In this document: positions 7,041-14,127 of the stretch, piece by piece
How the letters are laid out: each line of letters begins with the position of its first letter
Numbering within the stretch: the first letter of the stretch is position 1
Source: Candidatus Saccharimonadia bacterium
GTDB lineage: Bacteria; Patescibacteriota; Saccharimonadia; Saccharimonadales; Saccharimonadaceae
Length of the DNA: 20,481 nt
NCBI GenBank assembly: GCA_023259925.1
Contig: JALRDS010000008.1
Coordinates: 1-20,481 of the forward strand
Direction: 5' to 3'
Notes under the pieces: generated by a model
The model's database searches: none
What the model saw: only the letters and a program-made list of their open reading frames with translations
What the model was told of the DNA's origin: nothing
Made by a program: the position numbers and the translations under genes

Positions 7041-8279
7041 ATGCGAGTTTCAACATTATTCACAAAAACACTGCGTAACGCTCCGGCCGACGAAGTAGCC
7101 AAGAACGCACAGTTACTTATACGTGCGGGGTTTGTTTACAAAGAGATGGCTGGTGCATATGCGTATCTGCCACTCGGCATCAGAGTGATTGAAAAAATTA
7201 AACAGATTGTTCGTGAAGAAATGAACGCGATTAATAGTAGCGAGCTAATCATGACATCACTGCAACGCAAAGAGATTTGGGAGAAGACTGGTCGCTGGGA
7301 CGACGAAACGGTGGATATTTGGTTTAAGACAAAGCTCAAAGACGATTCTGAAGTTGGCCTTGGATGGAGTCATGAAGAGCCAATTGTTGAGATGATGAAG
7401 CAATATGTGAAGTCATACAAAGACCTTCCGAGTAGCTTGTACCAATTCCAAACGAAGATGCGTAATGAAGTTCGTGCCAAAAGTGGCATTATGCGCGGCC
7501 GCGAATTTGTTATGAAAGACATGTATTCTTTTCATGCAACCGCAGAAGACTTAGCCTCGTACTACGATGCGACGATAGCTGCATACAATCGGGTATACGA
7601 ACGATTAGGGATTGGCGATGACACATATGTGACATTTGCGAGTGGTGGTGCGTTTACTAAATTTAGTCATGAGTTCCAGACAATTTGCGAGGCGGGCGAA
7701 GACGTTATTTACCTACACCGTGAAAAGAACATTGCAGTAAACGAAGAAGTGATTGATGATGCGGTGAAAGAACTCGGCATCGCTCGCGAGGAGCTTGAGC
7801 AAGTAAAAACGGCAGAAGTAGGGAATATTTTTAACTTCGGTTCACAAAAGACCGATGAAATGGGACTGTACTACACCGGTGAAGATGGGCAGCAGCATTC
7901 ACTGTATATCGGAAGCTACGGTATAGGTATTACACGAGCTATGGGGGTTATTGCTGAGAAAATGAGCGACGATAAGGGGTTGGTGTGGCCGAAGGCAATC
8001 GCGCCATTTGCTGTATATCTTGTGTCGATTGGCGACAACGGCACCAAAGCAGCAGAAAAAGCCTACAGTGAGCTCACGGCAGCTGGTATTGAAGTGTTGT
8101 ATGATGACAGAGATGAGCGGCCCGGTGCCAAGTTTGCTGACGCTGAATTGATGGGCATACCGTATCGATTAACAGTGAGTGATCGGACCGTGGAAGCCGG
8201 CGAGTACGAAGTAGTGAACCGCCAGACTGGTGAAGTTACAACGTGTGCACCCGAGAGTATTGTTGCACAATTTAGCTAG
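7041..8279 (+). CDS. proS: Proline--tRNA ligase, short form without the editing insertion
   Basis: A class II synthetase that charges tRNA(Pro). Motif 2 is plain (FQTKMRNEVRAKSGIMRG then REFVMKDMYSFH, about residues 136-165), followed by the GGAFTKFSHEF block and motif 3 YIGSYGIGITR. A C-terminal anticodon-binding domain begins around residue 330. At 412 aa it is well below the roughly 570 aa of E. coli ProRS. The large cis-editing insertion between motifs 2 and 3 is missing, as in mitochondrial and alphaproteobacterial short forms, so mischarged Ala-tRNA(Pro) would need a separate editing factor. AGGA (7027-7030) lies 10 nt before the ATG. It ends the frr operon. Confidence 0.96.
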   Translation: MRVSTLFTKTLRNAPADEVAKNAQLLIRAGFVYKEMAGAYAYLPLGIRVIEKIKQIVREEMNAINSSELIMTSLQRKEIWEKTGRWDDETVDIWFKTKLKDDSEVGLGWSHEEPIVEMMKQYVKSYKDLPSSLYQFQTKMRNEVRAKSGIMRGREFVMKDMYSFHATAEDLASYYDATIAAYNRVYERLGIGDDTYVTFASGGAFTKFSHEFQTICEAGEDVIYLHREKNIAVNEEVIDDAVKELGIAREELEQVKTAEVGNIFNFGSQKTDEMGLYYTGEDGQQHSLYIGSYGIGITRAMGVIAEKMSDDKGLVWPKAIAPFAVYLVSIGDNGTKAAEKAYSELTAAGIEVLYDDRDERPGAKFADAELMGIPYRLTVSDRTVEAGEYEVVNRQTGEVTTCAPESIVAQFS

Positions 8280-8289
8280 CGTACTGTAA

Positions 8290-8318
8290 TTGACGGTGTA
8301 ATAAGCCGCTGGTATAAT
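8290..8318 (+). promoter_or_regulatory. Strong promoter of greA
   Basis: TTGACG (8290-8295) and TATAAT (8313-8318) with 17-nt spacing. Predicted start is 8325, which leaves a leader of 130 nt, the longest in the window. Confidence 0.85.
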
Positions 8319-8324
8319 TGAGTG

Positions 8325-8454
8325 ATTAAGACGAGCGCCATTACAGAGGTGTGCCGACTTATTTACAAAGAAACGAACGAATGTGGTGCCTGCCGTGTGG
8401 GGCGCCATTTTATAAAAATTATTCCGAATAATCATTCCTAAAAGGAGAAATACT
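8325..8454 (+). promoter_or_regulatory. greA 5' leader with a terminator-like hairpin (candidate attenuator)
   Basis: GGTGCC (8385-8390) pairs fully with GGCGCC (8401-8406) with one G·U, extending to T8384-A8407 and G8383·T8408, and then runs into ATTTTAT. This looks like a weak intrinsic terminator about 85 nt from the predicted start. Two upstream segments, GCGCC (8335-8339) and GTGCC (8351-8355), can pair with the same GGCGC and could act as antiterminators. A further stem ATTATT/AATAAT (8418-8432) sits just before AGGAG (8443-8447). E. coli greA is also preceded by a leader terminator that yields short RNAs; the parallel is inference. Confidence 0.45.
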
Positions 8455-8910
8455 ATGAAAAAAATGTATCAAATTACGACCGATGGCAAGAAAGAGCTTG
8501 AAGCAGAGCTTGAGCGTCTAAAATCTCGTCGTGGTGAAATTGCCGACAAGATTGCCGAAGCTCGTGACTACGGTGACTTAAGTGAAAATGCTGAATATGA
8601 CGCTGCGCGTGAAGACCAGGGGCTTGTAGAAAGCCGAATTGCTGAAATCGAGGATATCTTGATGAACGCTGAACTTATTACTTCTAGTCGTAAGTCGACC
8701 GTAGGTATTGGCAGCAAGGTAGAGCTAAAAAATGGTGAAAAGACGGTGAATTACCATGTAGTTGGCCCGGTTGAAGCAAACCCAATAGAGGGAAAAATTA
8801 GCAATGAGTCACCAATTGGTGTTGCGCTTATGGGTAAAAAAGAAGGTGAATCTGCGACCGTCTCAACACCTAAAGGTGCCATCGAGTACACGGTTGTAAA
8901 AATCAGCTAG
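8455..8910 (+). CDS. greA: Transcription elongation factor GreA
   Basis: GreA enters the RNA polymerase secondary channel and stimulates cleavage of backtracked RNA. The N-terminal coiled coil (about 1-75) carries ARDYGDLSENAEYDAARE at the tip, with acidic Asp41 and Glu44 at the same numbers as in E. coli. The C-terminal FKBP-like domain follows (GSKVELKNG, ESPIGVALMGKKEGE). Length is 151 aa against the usual 158. AGGAG lies 7 nt before the ATG. It has its own strong promoter and long leader. Its TAG overlaps the stop of the converging minus-strand gene within the palindrome CTAG. Confidence 0.97.
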   Translation: MKKMYQITTDGKKELEAELERLKSRRGEIADKIAEARDYGDLSENAEYDAAREDQGLVESRIAEIEDILMNAELITSSRKSTVGIGSKVELKNGEKTVNYHVVGPVEANPIEGKISNESPIGVALMGKKEGESATVSTPKGAIEYTVVKIS

Positions 8911-9428
8911 GCAGCCGTATTGGCAAGTTCGTTGACAGTGTCGAGCGCCTGATTAAAATCTTTACCATTATCACGGGCGTACACATATGCCTCGACTAAT
9001 CGGGGTTGCGCCTCACCCCTAAAATTGTCTAACACTTGTACGCAGAGCTTTTCTGTATTGGGGCTGCGTGAAACGTTCCAAACCTTAATAGCGTCCCAGG
9101 CACTAGAAATTCCCTGAAGGCTTTGAATCTGTTCTGGTGTTGCATCCTGAATCTCACTCAGAATATACTCGGCTGTATCATCCATGAATGGGTAGAGTGA
9201 TAACTCATCTGGGTTATGGGCGGAGAGGGCGGCTAACTCCTCTAGCTGGCGTAGCTGACGCACTGGCTGGCGTATGGCCTTGATCTCTTCGACGATTTCG
9301 GCAGCTTGCTCGGAAACGTCAATGGCGGGTTCAGCAGCTGCCAAGTGAATTAAGTAATCAATGAAACGTTTTTTCTGCCTGGTCCGATTAAGTGAATCGT
9401 GTGACCTTGGTGCGTACTCGTGTTTCAT
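8907..9428 (-). CDS. Unrecognised 173-aa protein
   Basis: No family is recognised. The N-terminus is basic and polar (MKHEYAPRSHDSLNRTRQKKR), followed by predicted helices rich in Ala, Glu, Gln and Leu (for example QLRQLEELAALSAHN, and DDTAEYILSEIQ then DATPEQIQSLQ). It has one Cys, no membrane segment and no signal peptide, so it is probably a soluble helical cytosolic protein. The frame is real by its length, its neat fit between greA and lysS, and a ribosome binding site: AAGGT lies 7 nt before the ATG. A TAATAT at 9465-9470 on the minus strand may be its -10 box. Probably a lineage-restricted gene. Confidence 0.75.
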   Translation of the reverse strand: MKHEYAPRSHDSLNRTRQKKRFIDYLIHLAAAEPAIDVSEQAAEIVEEIKAIRQPVRQLRQLEELAALSAHNPDELSLYPFMDDTAEYILSEIQDATPEQIQSLQGISSAWDAIKVWNVSRSPNTEKLCVQVLDNFRGEAQPRLVEAYVYARDNGKDFNQALDTVNELANTAA

Positions 9429-9505
9429 ATTGGTGACCTTTTTGTATTTATTATGAACTTATTTATATTAAACTCCCGAAACACTGAAAAAGCAAGCGTT
9501 ATTTA

Positions 9506-9535
9506 TTCGCACTTTTAACAGAGGTGCGCTATACT
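9506..9535 (+). promoter_or_regulatory. Promoter of lysS
   Basis: TTCGCA (9506-9511) and TATACT (9530-9535) with 18-nt spacing. Predicted start is 9542, only 2 nt before the ATG at 9544, with no Shine-Dalgarno. The rest of the 115-nt divergent gap (9429-9543) holds the leader of the minus-strand gene and nothing else that I see. Confidence 0.6.
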
Positions 9536-9543
9536 AGTGAGCG

Positions 9544-11049
9544 ATGGCTACACTACACGATTATCGCAATGAACGACTCCGTAAATTAGCAGAGCTAAAA
9601 GAGCTTGGGTTTAATCCGTACCCGGCAACGTCTCACAGATCGCATAAGGTAGCTGATATTATTAATCAGTTTGATGAACTTGAATCAAAAAATGTTACGG
9701 TAGCCGGCCGCATATCAAGTATTCGTAAGTTTGGAAAATTAGCCTTTATTGTCGTTACCGACCAATCTGGTAGTGTACAGTTGTTTTTGCAAGATAAAAC
9801 ATTGTCAGCAACAAGTCCCGCTGAGGGGTTTGTGGGCATAAAAGATATTAACCTGCTTGATACAGGTGACTTTATTGAAGCATCTGGCGAAGTGATGAAG
9901 ACAAAAACCGGCGAAATTTCTGTTGGAGCTGTTACATTACGGCTTTTAACAAAAGCACTTCGGCCAATGCCGACTGAACTTACAAACAAAGAAGAGCGGT
10001 TCCGCCGTCGGTATGTTGATATGAACGTTAACCCCGAGGTGCGTGAACGTTTTATTCGTAGGTCAATATTTTGGCAGGCAACTCGTGAGTTTTTACTACA
10101 AGAGGGGTTTGTTGAGGTAAACGTACCTGTACTTGAACATACAACTGGAGGTGCGGATGCGAACCCGTTTGTAACTCACATGGATGCACTCGATGATCAG
10201 CAGTTTTATTTGAGAATTAGTCACGAACTTCCACTCAAGCGGTTAATTGGTGCAGGATTTGAAAAAGTATTTGATATTGGCCCACGCTTCAGAAACGAAA
10301 ACTATAGCGACGAACATCTTCCTGAACACATTGCGATGGAAAGCTATGCTGCATTTCAGGATTATGAAGATGGCATGAAACTGTATGAACGTATGATGAA
10401 ATACGTGGCAGAAAAAACATGGGGTACGTTAAAATTCAAGAGTGTGAACGGATTTGAGATTGATTTATCTGGTGATTGGCCACGCGTTGAATACGCTGAG
10501 ATTATGAAAGAAAAGTACGACGTTGATGTGTTCAATCCCGACCTTGCTCAGCTAAAAGACATTTTGAAGCGTGAGGGTGTTGAGCTTGACGGTGAGGTAA
10601 ACGTGAACCGTGCACTCGACAATGTATGGAAACTCATTCGTAAAACGACTGCTGGACCAGTATGGATGATTCATGAACCGGTTGAGATTAGTCCACTTGC
10701 CAAGACACACCCAACCGACCCACGCGTGACTGAGCGATTCCATCCGGTGATTGCTGGCAGTGAACTTGGGAACGGATTTTCTGAATTGAATGACCCGATT
10801 GATCAGCTGAACCGTTTTGTGGAACAACAAAATTTGCGCAATAGCGGTGACGATGAAGCAATGATGCTGGATATTGATTTTGTTGAAATGCTTGAATACG
10901 GTATGCCGCCAGCATGTGGCTGGGGCAACAGCGAACGTAATTTCTGGTTCTTCGAGGGTGTGACCGCTCGTGAGGGTGTGCCGTTCCCGCAACTTCGTCA
11001 TGATATTGACGAAACCACTAAGGCAATCTACCCAGACGTTCAGCTCTAG
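9544..11049 (+). CDS. lysS: Lysine--tRNA ligase, class II, atypical
   Basis: It charges tRNA(Lys). An OB-fold anticodon-binding domain occupies about residues 50-140 (VTVAGRISSIRKFGKLAFIV). Motif 1 is near RRRYVDMNVNPEVRERFIRRS-like residues 154-174, and motif 2 is FDIGPRFRNENYSDEHLPEH (243-262). The LysRS-typical substrate block HEPVEISPLAKTH and SELNDP..Q follow. The 501-aa length is normal. Two places are odd. Motif 2 has NENYSDEHLPEHIAMESY where classic LysRS has a NEG...HNPEFTMLE pattern. Motif 3 reads GWGNSERNFWFFEG (459-472) rather than the usual GLGIGIDRL. The motif 3 Arg is kept. Lysine specificity rests on overall similarity, so some caution is due. Confidence 0.88.
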   Translation: MATLHDYRNERLRKLAELKELGFNPYPATSHRSHKVADIINQFDELESKNVTVAGRISSIRKFGKLAFIVVTDQSGSVQLFLQDKTLSATSPAEGFVGIKDINLLDTGDFIEASGEVMKTKTGEISVGAVTLRLLTKALRPMPTELTNKEERFRRRYVDMNVNPEVRERFIRRSIFWQATREFLLQEGFVEVNVPVLEHTTGGADANPFVTHMDALDDQQFYLRISHELPLKRLIGAGFEKVFDIGPRFRNENYSDEHLPEHIAMESYAAFQDYEDGMKLYERMMKYVAEKTWGTLKFKSVNGFEIDLSGDWPRVEYAEIMKEKYDVDVFNPDLAQLKDILKREGVELDGEVNVNRALDNVWKLIRKTTAGPVWMIHEPVEISPLAKTHPTDPRVTERFHPVIAGSELGNGFSELNDPIDQLNRFVEQQNLRNSGDDEAMMLDIDFVEMLEYGMPPACGWGNSERNFWFFEGVTAREGVPFPQLRHDIDETTKAIYPDVQL

Positions 11050-11067
11050 TATCCTACTACTGCTTAC

Positions 11068-11076
11068 TGCTACAAT
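11068..11076 (+). promoter_or_regulatory. Extended -10 promoter of the DUF2207 gene (leaderless start)
   Basis: TG, one base, then TACAAT (11071-11076) forms an extended -10. The ATG at 11083 lies exactly 6 nt after it, so predicted +1 is the A of the start codon. No Shine-Dalgarno and no convincing -35. Confidence 0.6.
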
Positions 11077-11082
11077 AAAGCC

Positions 11083-12846
11083 ATGAAACAAGGAGTGGTG
11101 GGAATTGTCGCGGCAATATTTGCTTGTATGCTGGCTATTACTCATGGCGATGTGGCACAAGCAAATGTTAATAACTTCCGTATTGAAGATTATGAAATAC
11201 GATATGAACTCGGCTTAGATGATGAGGGAAGATCAACGCTTAAGACTATTGAACGAATTACGGCTAGGTTCCCTGATTACAACCAGAACCACGGTATAGA
11301 GCGCGTGTTGCCGATTACCTACAACCGACACCCAGTAGATTTGAATATAGAATCGGTTGAAAAAAATGATGGCTCAGCATGGAACTACACCACTTACACG
11401 AGCAATGATAACTATGTCGTTCGGATTGGTGACGCGGACAGGTATGTTCGTGGTGAGCAGACGTATGTTATTACATATACTCAGCGAGATGTGACGCGGT
11501 CGTTTAGTAACACTCGAAGTGATGAATTTTACTGGGATACAAATGGAACCGAGTGGCGTGTACCAATTGACCGCCTTCGTGTATCGTTGGCTGTAGATAA
11601 TACACTATCATCCACGTTGAATGGCAACGCGGCATGCTATGAGGGGATGGCAGGGCAAAGTGGAACATGTGCGCTTTCACAGGCTGGAAATACGTTTACT
11701 GCTGAAACGACCAGCCTTGAGCCTGGCGAGAATATTACTGTTGCAATAGGCTTCAATCCAGGCACCTTTGAACAATATAAAAGACCATTTATAGATTACA
11801 TTATTGGCGCATGGACAATAATCAACCTTATGCTTGCGCCAGCGAGCATGGCAATAGGAGTCTGGCTGGCCGTACGATGGCACAGGTGGTCAAATAGGAC
11901 GTCTGAAGTGGGTGCGATTGTTCCTGAATATCTACCTCCGAAGGATGCGAGCCTTGCTGTTGTAGCCAGTATCGTTGGGGCTCGGCAGACAGCTTTTGCT
12001 GCCCAGTTACTTGATTTTGCAGTGCGGGGTTATGTAAAGATTTACGAGACGCGAAAGAAAGCCATGTTCATCCCAGCCGACTATACGATGGAAATAGCAA
12101 AATCTGGGGCTGATCTTCGGCCCGAGGAGAAGGAGCTACTTAGTGATTTATACCAAGGACACATATCTACGATTGGGCGTCAACTTTTGCTGTCATCTTT
12201 AAAAAATAATCCTACAGTTAGGCGCAGTATGCTTGATAACACTAAGAAGTTGCAGGATTTAGAGCGTGGTCAGTATGGGCTTCGTGCAAAAAATAATGAG
12301 CAATCTAGCTGGTTTAAGACAACTGGCTGGTGGCTATTAGGTGCGGGTATGTTGTTTTTCAACCCAATCTTGATTATTGTATCGCTCGTAGCTTTTTCTC
12401 TAGGAGCAACACTACGCCCACTGACCGACAAGGGGCTTGCGCTATATCGGTACGGACAAGGGATGAAGATGTATATTCATGTTGCTGAGGCTGAGAGGCT
12501 GCAGTTCCTGCAGAGCCCAGAAGGGGCGCAAAAAGTAGGCGGGTTTGATACGAATCAGCCGGGCCAGCTGCTAAAGCTGTATGAGCGCATGTTGCCATAT
12601 GCTGTACTTTTTCATCAGGAAAAAGAATGGTCAAAGCGCATAGGGGATTTGTATGAGGCGACGGAATCGAGCCCGGATTGGTATGCTGGCACCACGAGAC
12701 TGAGCTCTGCTGGATTCGCGGGCGTTGTAACAAACTTTTCATCAAGTGTTGCATACTCGGCACCTTCTGAAGCTTCCACGGGTGGCTCATCGGGTGGAGG
12801 TACTTCTGGTGGTGGCGGCGGCGGTGGTGGCGGCGGCGGTTGGTAG
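11083..12846 (+). CDS. DUF2207 membrane protein with glycine-rich tail
   Basis: A signal peptide (hydrophobic 4-20, cleavage after VAQA near residue 27) leads into an extracytoplasmic beta-rich domain (about 28-230, with IERVLPITYNRH and DEFYWDTNGTEWRVPI), the DUF2207 ectodomain pattern. A membrane segment follows at about 237-263 (FIDYIIGAWTIINLMLAP). Then comes a charged cytosolic region, two more hydrophobic stretches near 410-435 (GWWLLGAGMLFFNPILIIVS), and a C-terminus that ends in a run of glycines and a final Trp. That tail is common in DUF2207 proteins. The function of the family is not established. 587 aa. It has its own promoter; the next gene starts 52 nt later. Confidence 0.88.
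   Translation: MKQGVVGIVAAIFACMLAITHGDVAQANVNNFRIEDYEIRYELGLDDEGRSTLKTIERITARFPDYNQNHGIERVLPITYNRHPVDLNIESVEKNDGSAWNYTTYTSNDNYVVRIGDADRYVRGEQTYVITYTQRDVTRSFSNTRSDEFYWDTNGTEWRVPIDRLRVSLAVDNTLSSTLNGNAACYEGMAGQSGTCALSQAGNTFTAETTSLEPGENITVAIGFNPGTFEQYKRPFIDYIIGAWTIINLMLAPASMAIGVWLAVRWHRWSNRTSEVGAIVPEYLPPKDASLAVVASIVGARQTAFAAQLLDFAVRGYVKIYETRKKAMFIPADYTMEIAKSGADLRPEEKELLSDLYQGHISTIGRQLLLSSLKNNPTVRRSMLDNTKKLQDLERGQYGLRAKNNEQSSWFKTTGWWLLGAGMLFFNPILIIVSLVAFSLGATLRPLTDKGLALYRYGQGMKMYIHVAEAERLQFLQSPEGAQKVGGFDTNQPGQLLKLYERMLPYAVLFHQEKEWSKRIGDLYEATESSPDWYAGTTRLSSAGFAGVVTNFSSSVAYSAPSEASTGGSSGGGTSGGGGGGGGGGGW
12808..12840 (+). repeat. 15-bp tandem repeat coding polyglycine
   Basis: The 15-bp unit GGTGGTGGCGGCGGC occurs twice without a mismatch (12808-12822, 12823-12837), followed by one more GGT. 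It codes the glycine run at the C-terminus of the DUF2207 protein. Such a repeat can change copy number by slippage in 5-residue steps without shifting frame. Confidence 0.9.
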
Positions 12847-12867
12847 TTGCACCGCGCAGGAACACTG

Positions 12868-12873
12868 TATACT
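12868..12873 (+). promoter_or_regulatory. -10 box before the ABC cassette
   Basis: TATACT (12868-12873) predicts a start near 12880, 19 nt before the ATG at 12899. TTGCAC (12847-12852) could be a -35 but is only 15 nt away. The purine-rich AAGGAGGG (12888-12895) is the ribosome binding site. Confidence 0.5.
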
Positions 12874-12898
12874 GGAAAGAGAAGAAGAAGGAGGGAAT

Positions 12899-13093
12899 AT
12901 GGGAGAAGCATACGAACTTGATGGACAACTCTTTACGACAGTTGGGGAGTTTCTTGATGCGGCGTCGCACGAGTATAAACATGGTGATAAAGACTTAGCA
13001 GTCCAGGCACTCGAAGACTACGGCTTCACGCTAAGTGATATCAATGCGGGGGGTCATGGCCCACATCCAATTTCCGCGAAAGACGAGGCTTAA
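12899..13093 (+). CDS. Small unrecognised acidic protein (64 aa)
   Basis: It reads MGEAYELDGQLFTTVGEFLD at the start and is acidic, with a helical middle (AASHEYKHGDKDLAVQALED) and a Gly/His-rich end (NAGGHGPHPIS). No cysteine, signal peptide or membrane segment is seen. The ATG at 12899 is chosen because a strong AAGGAGGG lies just upstream and a -10 box precedes it. The same frame runs back to 12746, but that part overlaps the DUF2207 gene and codes a low-complexity Val/Ala stretch, which is a shadow of the glycine repeat. DUF427 follows after 6 nt, so the two are probably co-translated. Function unknown. Confidence 0.75.
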   Translation: MGEAYELDGQLFTTVGEFLDAASHEYKHGDKDLAVQALEDYGFTLSDINAGGHGPHPISAKDEA

Positions 13094-13099
13094 ATAGTT

Positions 13100-13405
13100 A
13101 TGAAAGCGGTCTGGAATAATACGGTAGTGGCTGAGGCAACCGACGACGAGTTAATCAAAATTGAGGGAAACTGGTACTTTCCACCAGACTCACTACATGA
13201 GAAATATTTCTCTGACAGCAGCCTAGAAACTGAATGTATATGGAAAGGTACGGCGCACTACTACGACATAGTTGTAGATGGTGAGAAAAACGAAGGTGCC
13301 GCGTGGTATTACCCTGAGCCTAAAGAGGGGTCGACGAAGCTCGCGAAGAGCGACTTTAAAGATTATGTTGCGTTTTGGAGAGGGGTAGAGGTGGTTGAAG
13401 GATGA
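13100..13405 (+). CDS. DUF427 domain protein
   Basis: A single-domain protein of 101 aa. The family pattern is clear: KAVWNNTVVAEA, then EGNWYFPPDSL, CIWKGTAHYYDIVVDG, AAWYYPEP and a final VAFWRGVEV. DUF427 proteins are small cytosolic beta-rich proteins, widespread in bacteria and some fungi. No biochemical role is settled that I can name. Its stop overlaps the ABC ATPase start as ATGA (13402-13405), so it is translated in step with the transporter. Whether it serves the transporter or only shares its transcript is unknown. Confidence 0.9.
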   Translation: MKAVWNNTVVAEATDDELIKIEGNWYFPPDSLHEKYFSDSSLETECIWKGTAHYYDIVVDGEKNEGAAWYYPEPKEGSTKLAKSDFKDYVAFWRGVEVVEG

Positions 13406-14127
13406 TTGAGGTAAACAATGTTACGAAAGCATATGGAAAAAAGCAGCATGAGTTTATTGCACTCGATGACGTTTCGTTAGCCATCGATAAAGGACGAAGT
13501 GTAGCGGTGATTGGCAAGAGCGGGAGCGGTAAAAGTACGCTAATGCACATTATGAGCGGCCTCGATCACCCGAAATCTGGTTCCGTGCTGATTGATGGTC
13601 AGAATATTTTTGAATTAAAGCAAAAACAAATTGATACCTTTCGTGCAGAGAAAATTGGGTTCATCTTTCAAAGTTTCTTTTTAGAGGGCAATGAGACAGT
13701 GGCAGACAATGTGAGCTTACCGCTAGAAATCGCGCACGTGCCGCGATCTCAGCGTAAAGAGCGTATTCAGAAGGCGCTTGAATCGGTAGAGCTCAGCGAC
13801 AAGGCCAAAAACAAAGCGCGTAACCTCTCTGGTGGTCAACGTCAACGGTTGGTAATTGCTCGAGCAATCGTGAACAACCCTAGCATTATTTTTGCCGATG
13901 AGCCAACGGGTAACCTAGATAGCCAGACAGGTGCTAAGATTGAAGACCTTTTGTTTGGTTTAAATAAAGAACGTGGCGTGACATTGGTGATTGTGACGCA
14001 CGATGACGAGCTGGCAGCAAAGTGTGACGTGCAAATTCGTATTAAAGATGGAACAATTCAGTCAATCGACTACGCCAAAGGACTAGGCGATACTTCAAGT
14101 AAAGCCAAAGAAGGGGAGCCGGCATGA
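13402..14127 (+). CDS. ABC transporter ATP-binding protein (MacB/LolD type)
   Basis: The ATPase subunit of an ABC system, 241 aa. Walker A GKSGSGKST (38-46), Q-loop Gln90, signature LSGGQRQR (142-149), Walker B IIFADE (162-167) followed by PTGNLD, and the switch His200 in VTHD are all intact. The PTGNLD form and size point to the MacB/LolD/FtsE group, which pairs with MacB/FtsX-type permeases; that is what follows through an ATGA overlap at 14124-14127. A short Lys/Glu-rich tail follows the core. Likely roles are export of a peptide or lipid, or removal of substrates from the membrane. The substrate cannot be read from sequence. Confidence 0.95.
   Translation: MIEVNNVTKAYGKKQHEFIALDDVSLAIDKGRSVAVIGKSGSGKSTLMHIMSGLDHPKSGSVLIDGQNIFELKQKQIDTFRAEKIGFIFQSFFLEGNETVADNVSLPLEIAHVPRSQRKERIQKALESVELSDKAKNKARNLSGGQRQRLVIARAIVNNPSIIFADEPTGNLDSQTGAKIEDLLFGLNKERGVTLVIVTHDDELAAKCDVQIRIKDGTIQSIDYAKGLGDTSSKAKEGEPA

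Noticed and set aside
12746..12898. Extended start for the 64-aa gene
   Set aside because: The extra part overlaps the DUF2207 gene and codes a Val/Ala run that is only the out-of-frame glycine repeat. A strong ribosome binding site supports 12899.
12374..12982. Long minus-strand frames over the DUF2207 gene, including a polyproline stretch
   Set aside because: Antisense shadow of the glycine codons; no start context, and the plus-strand protein is a clear family member.
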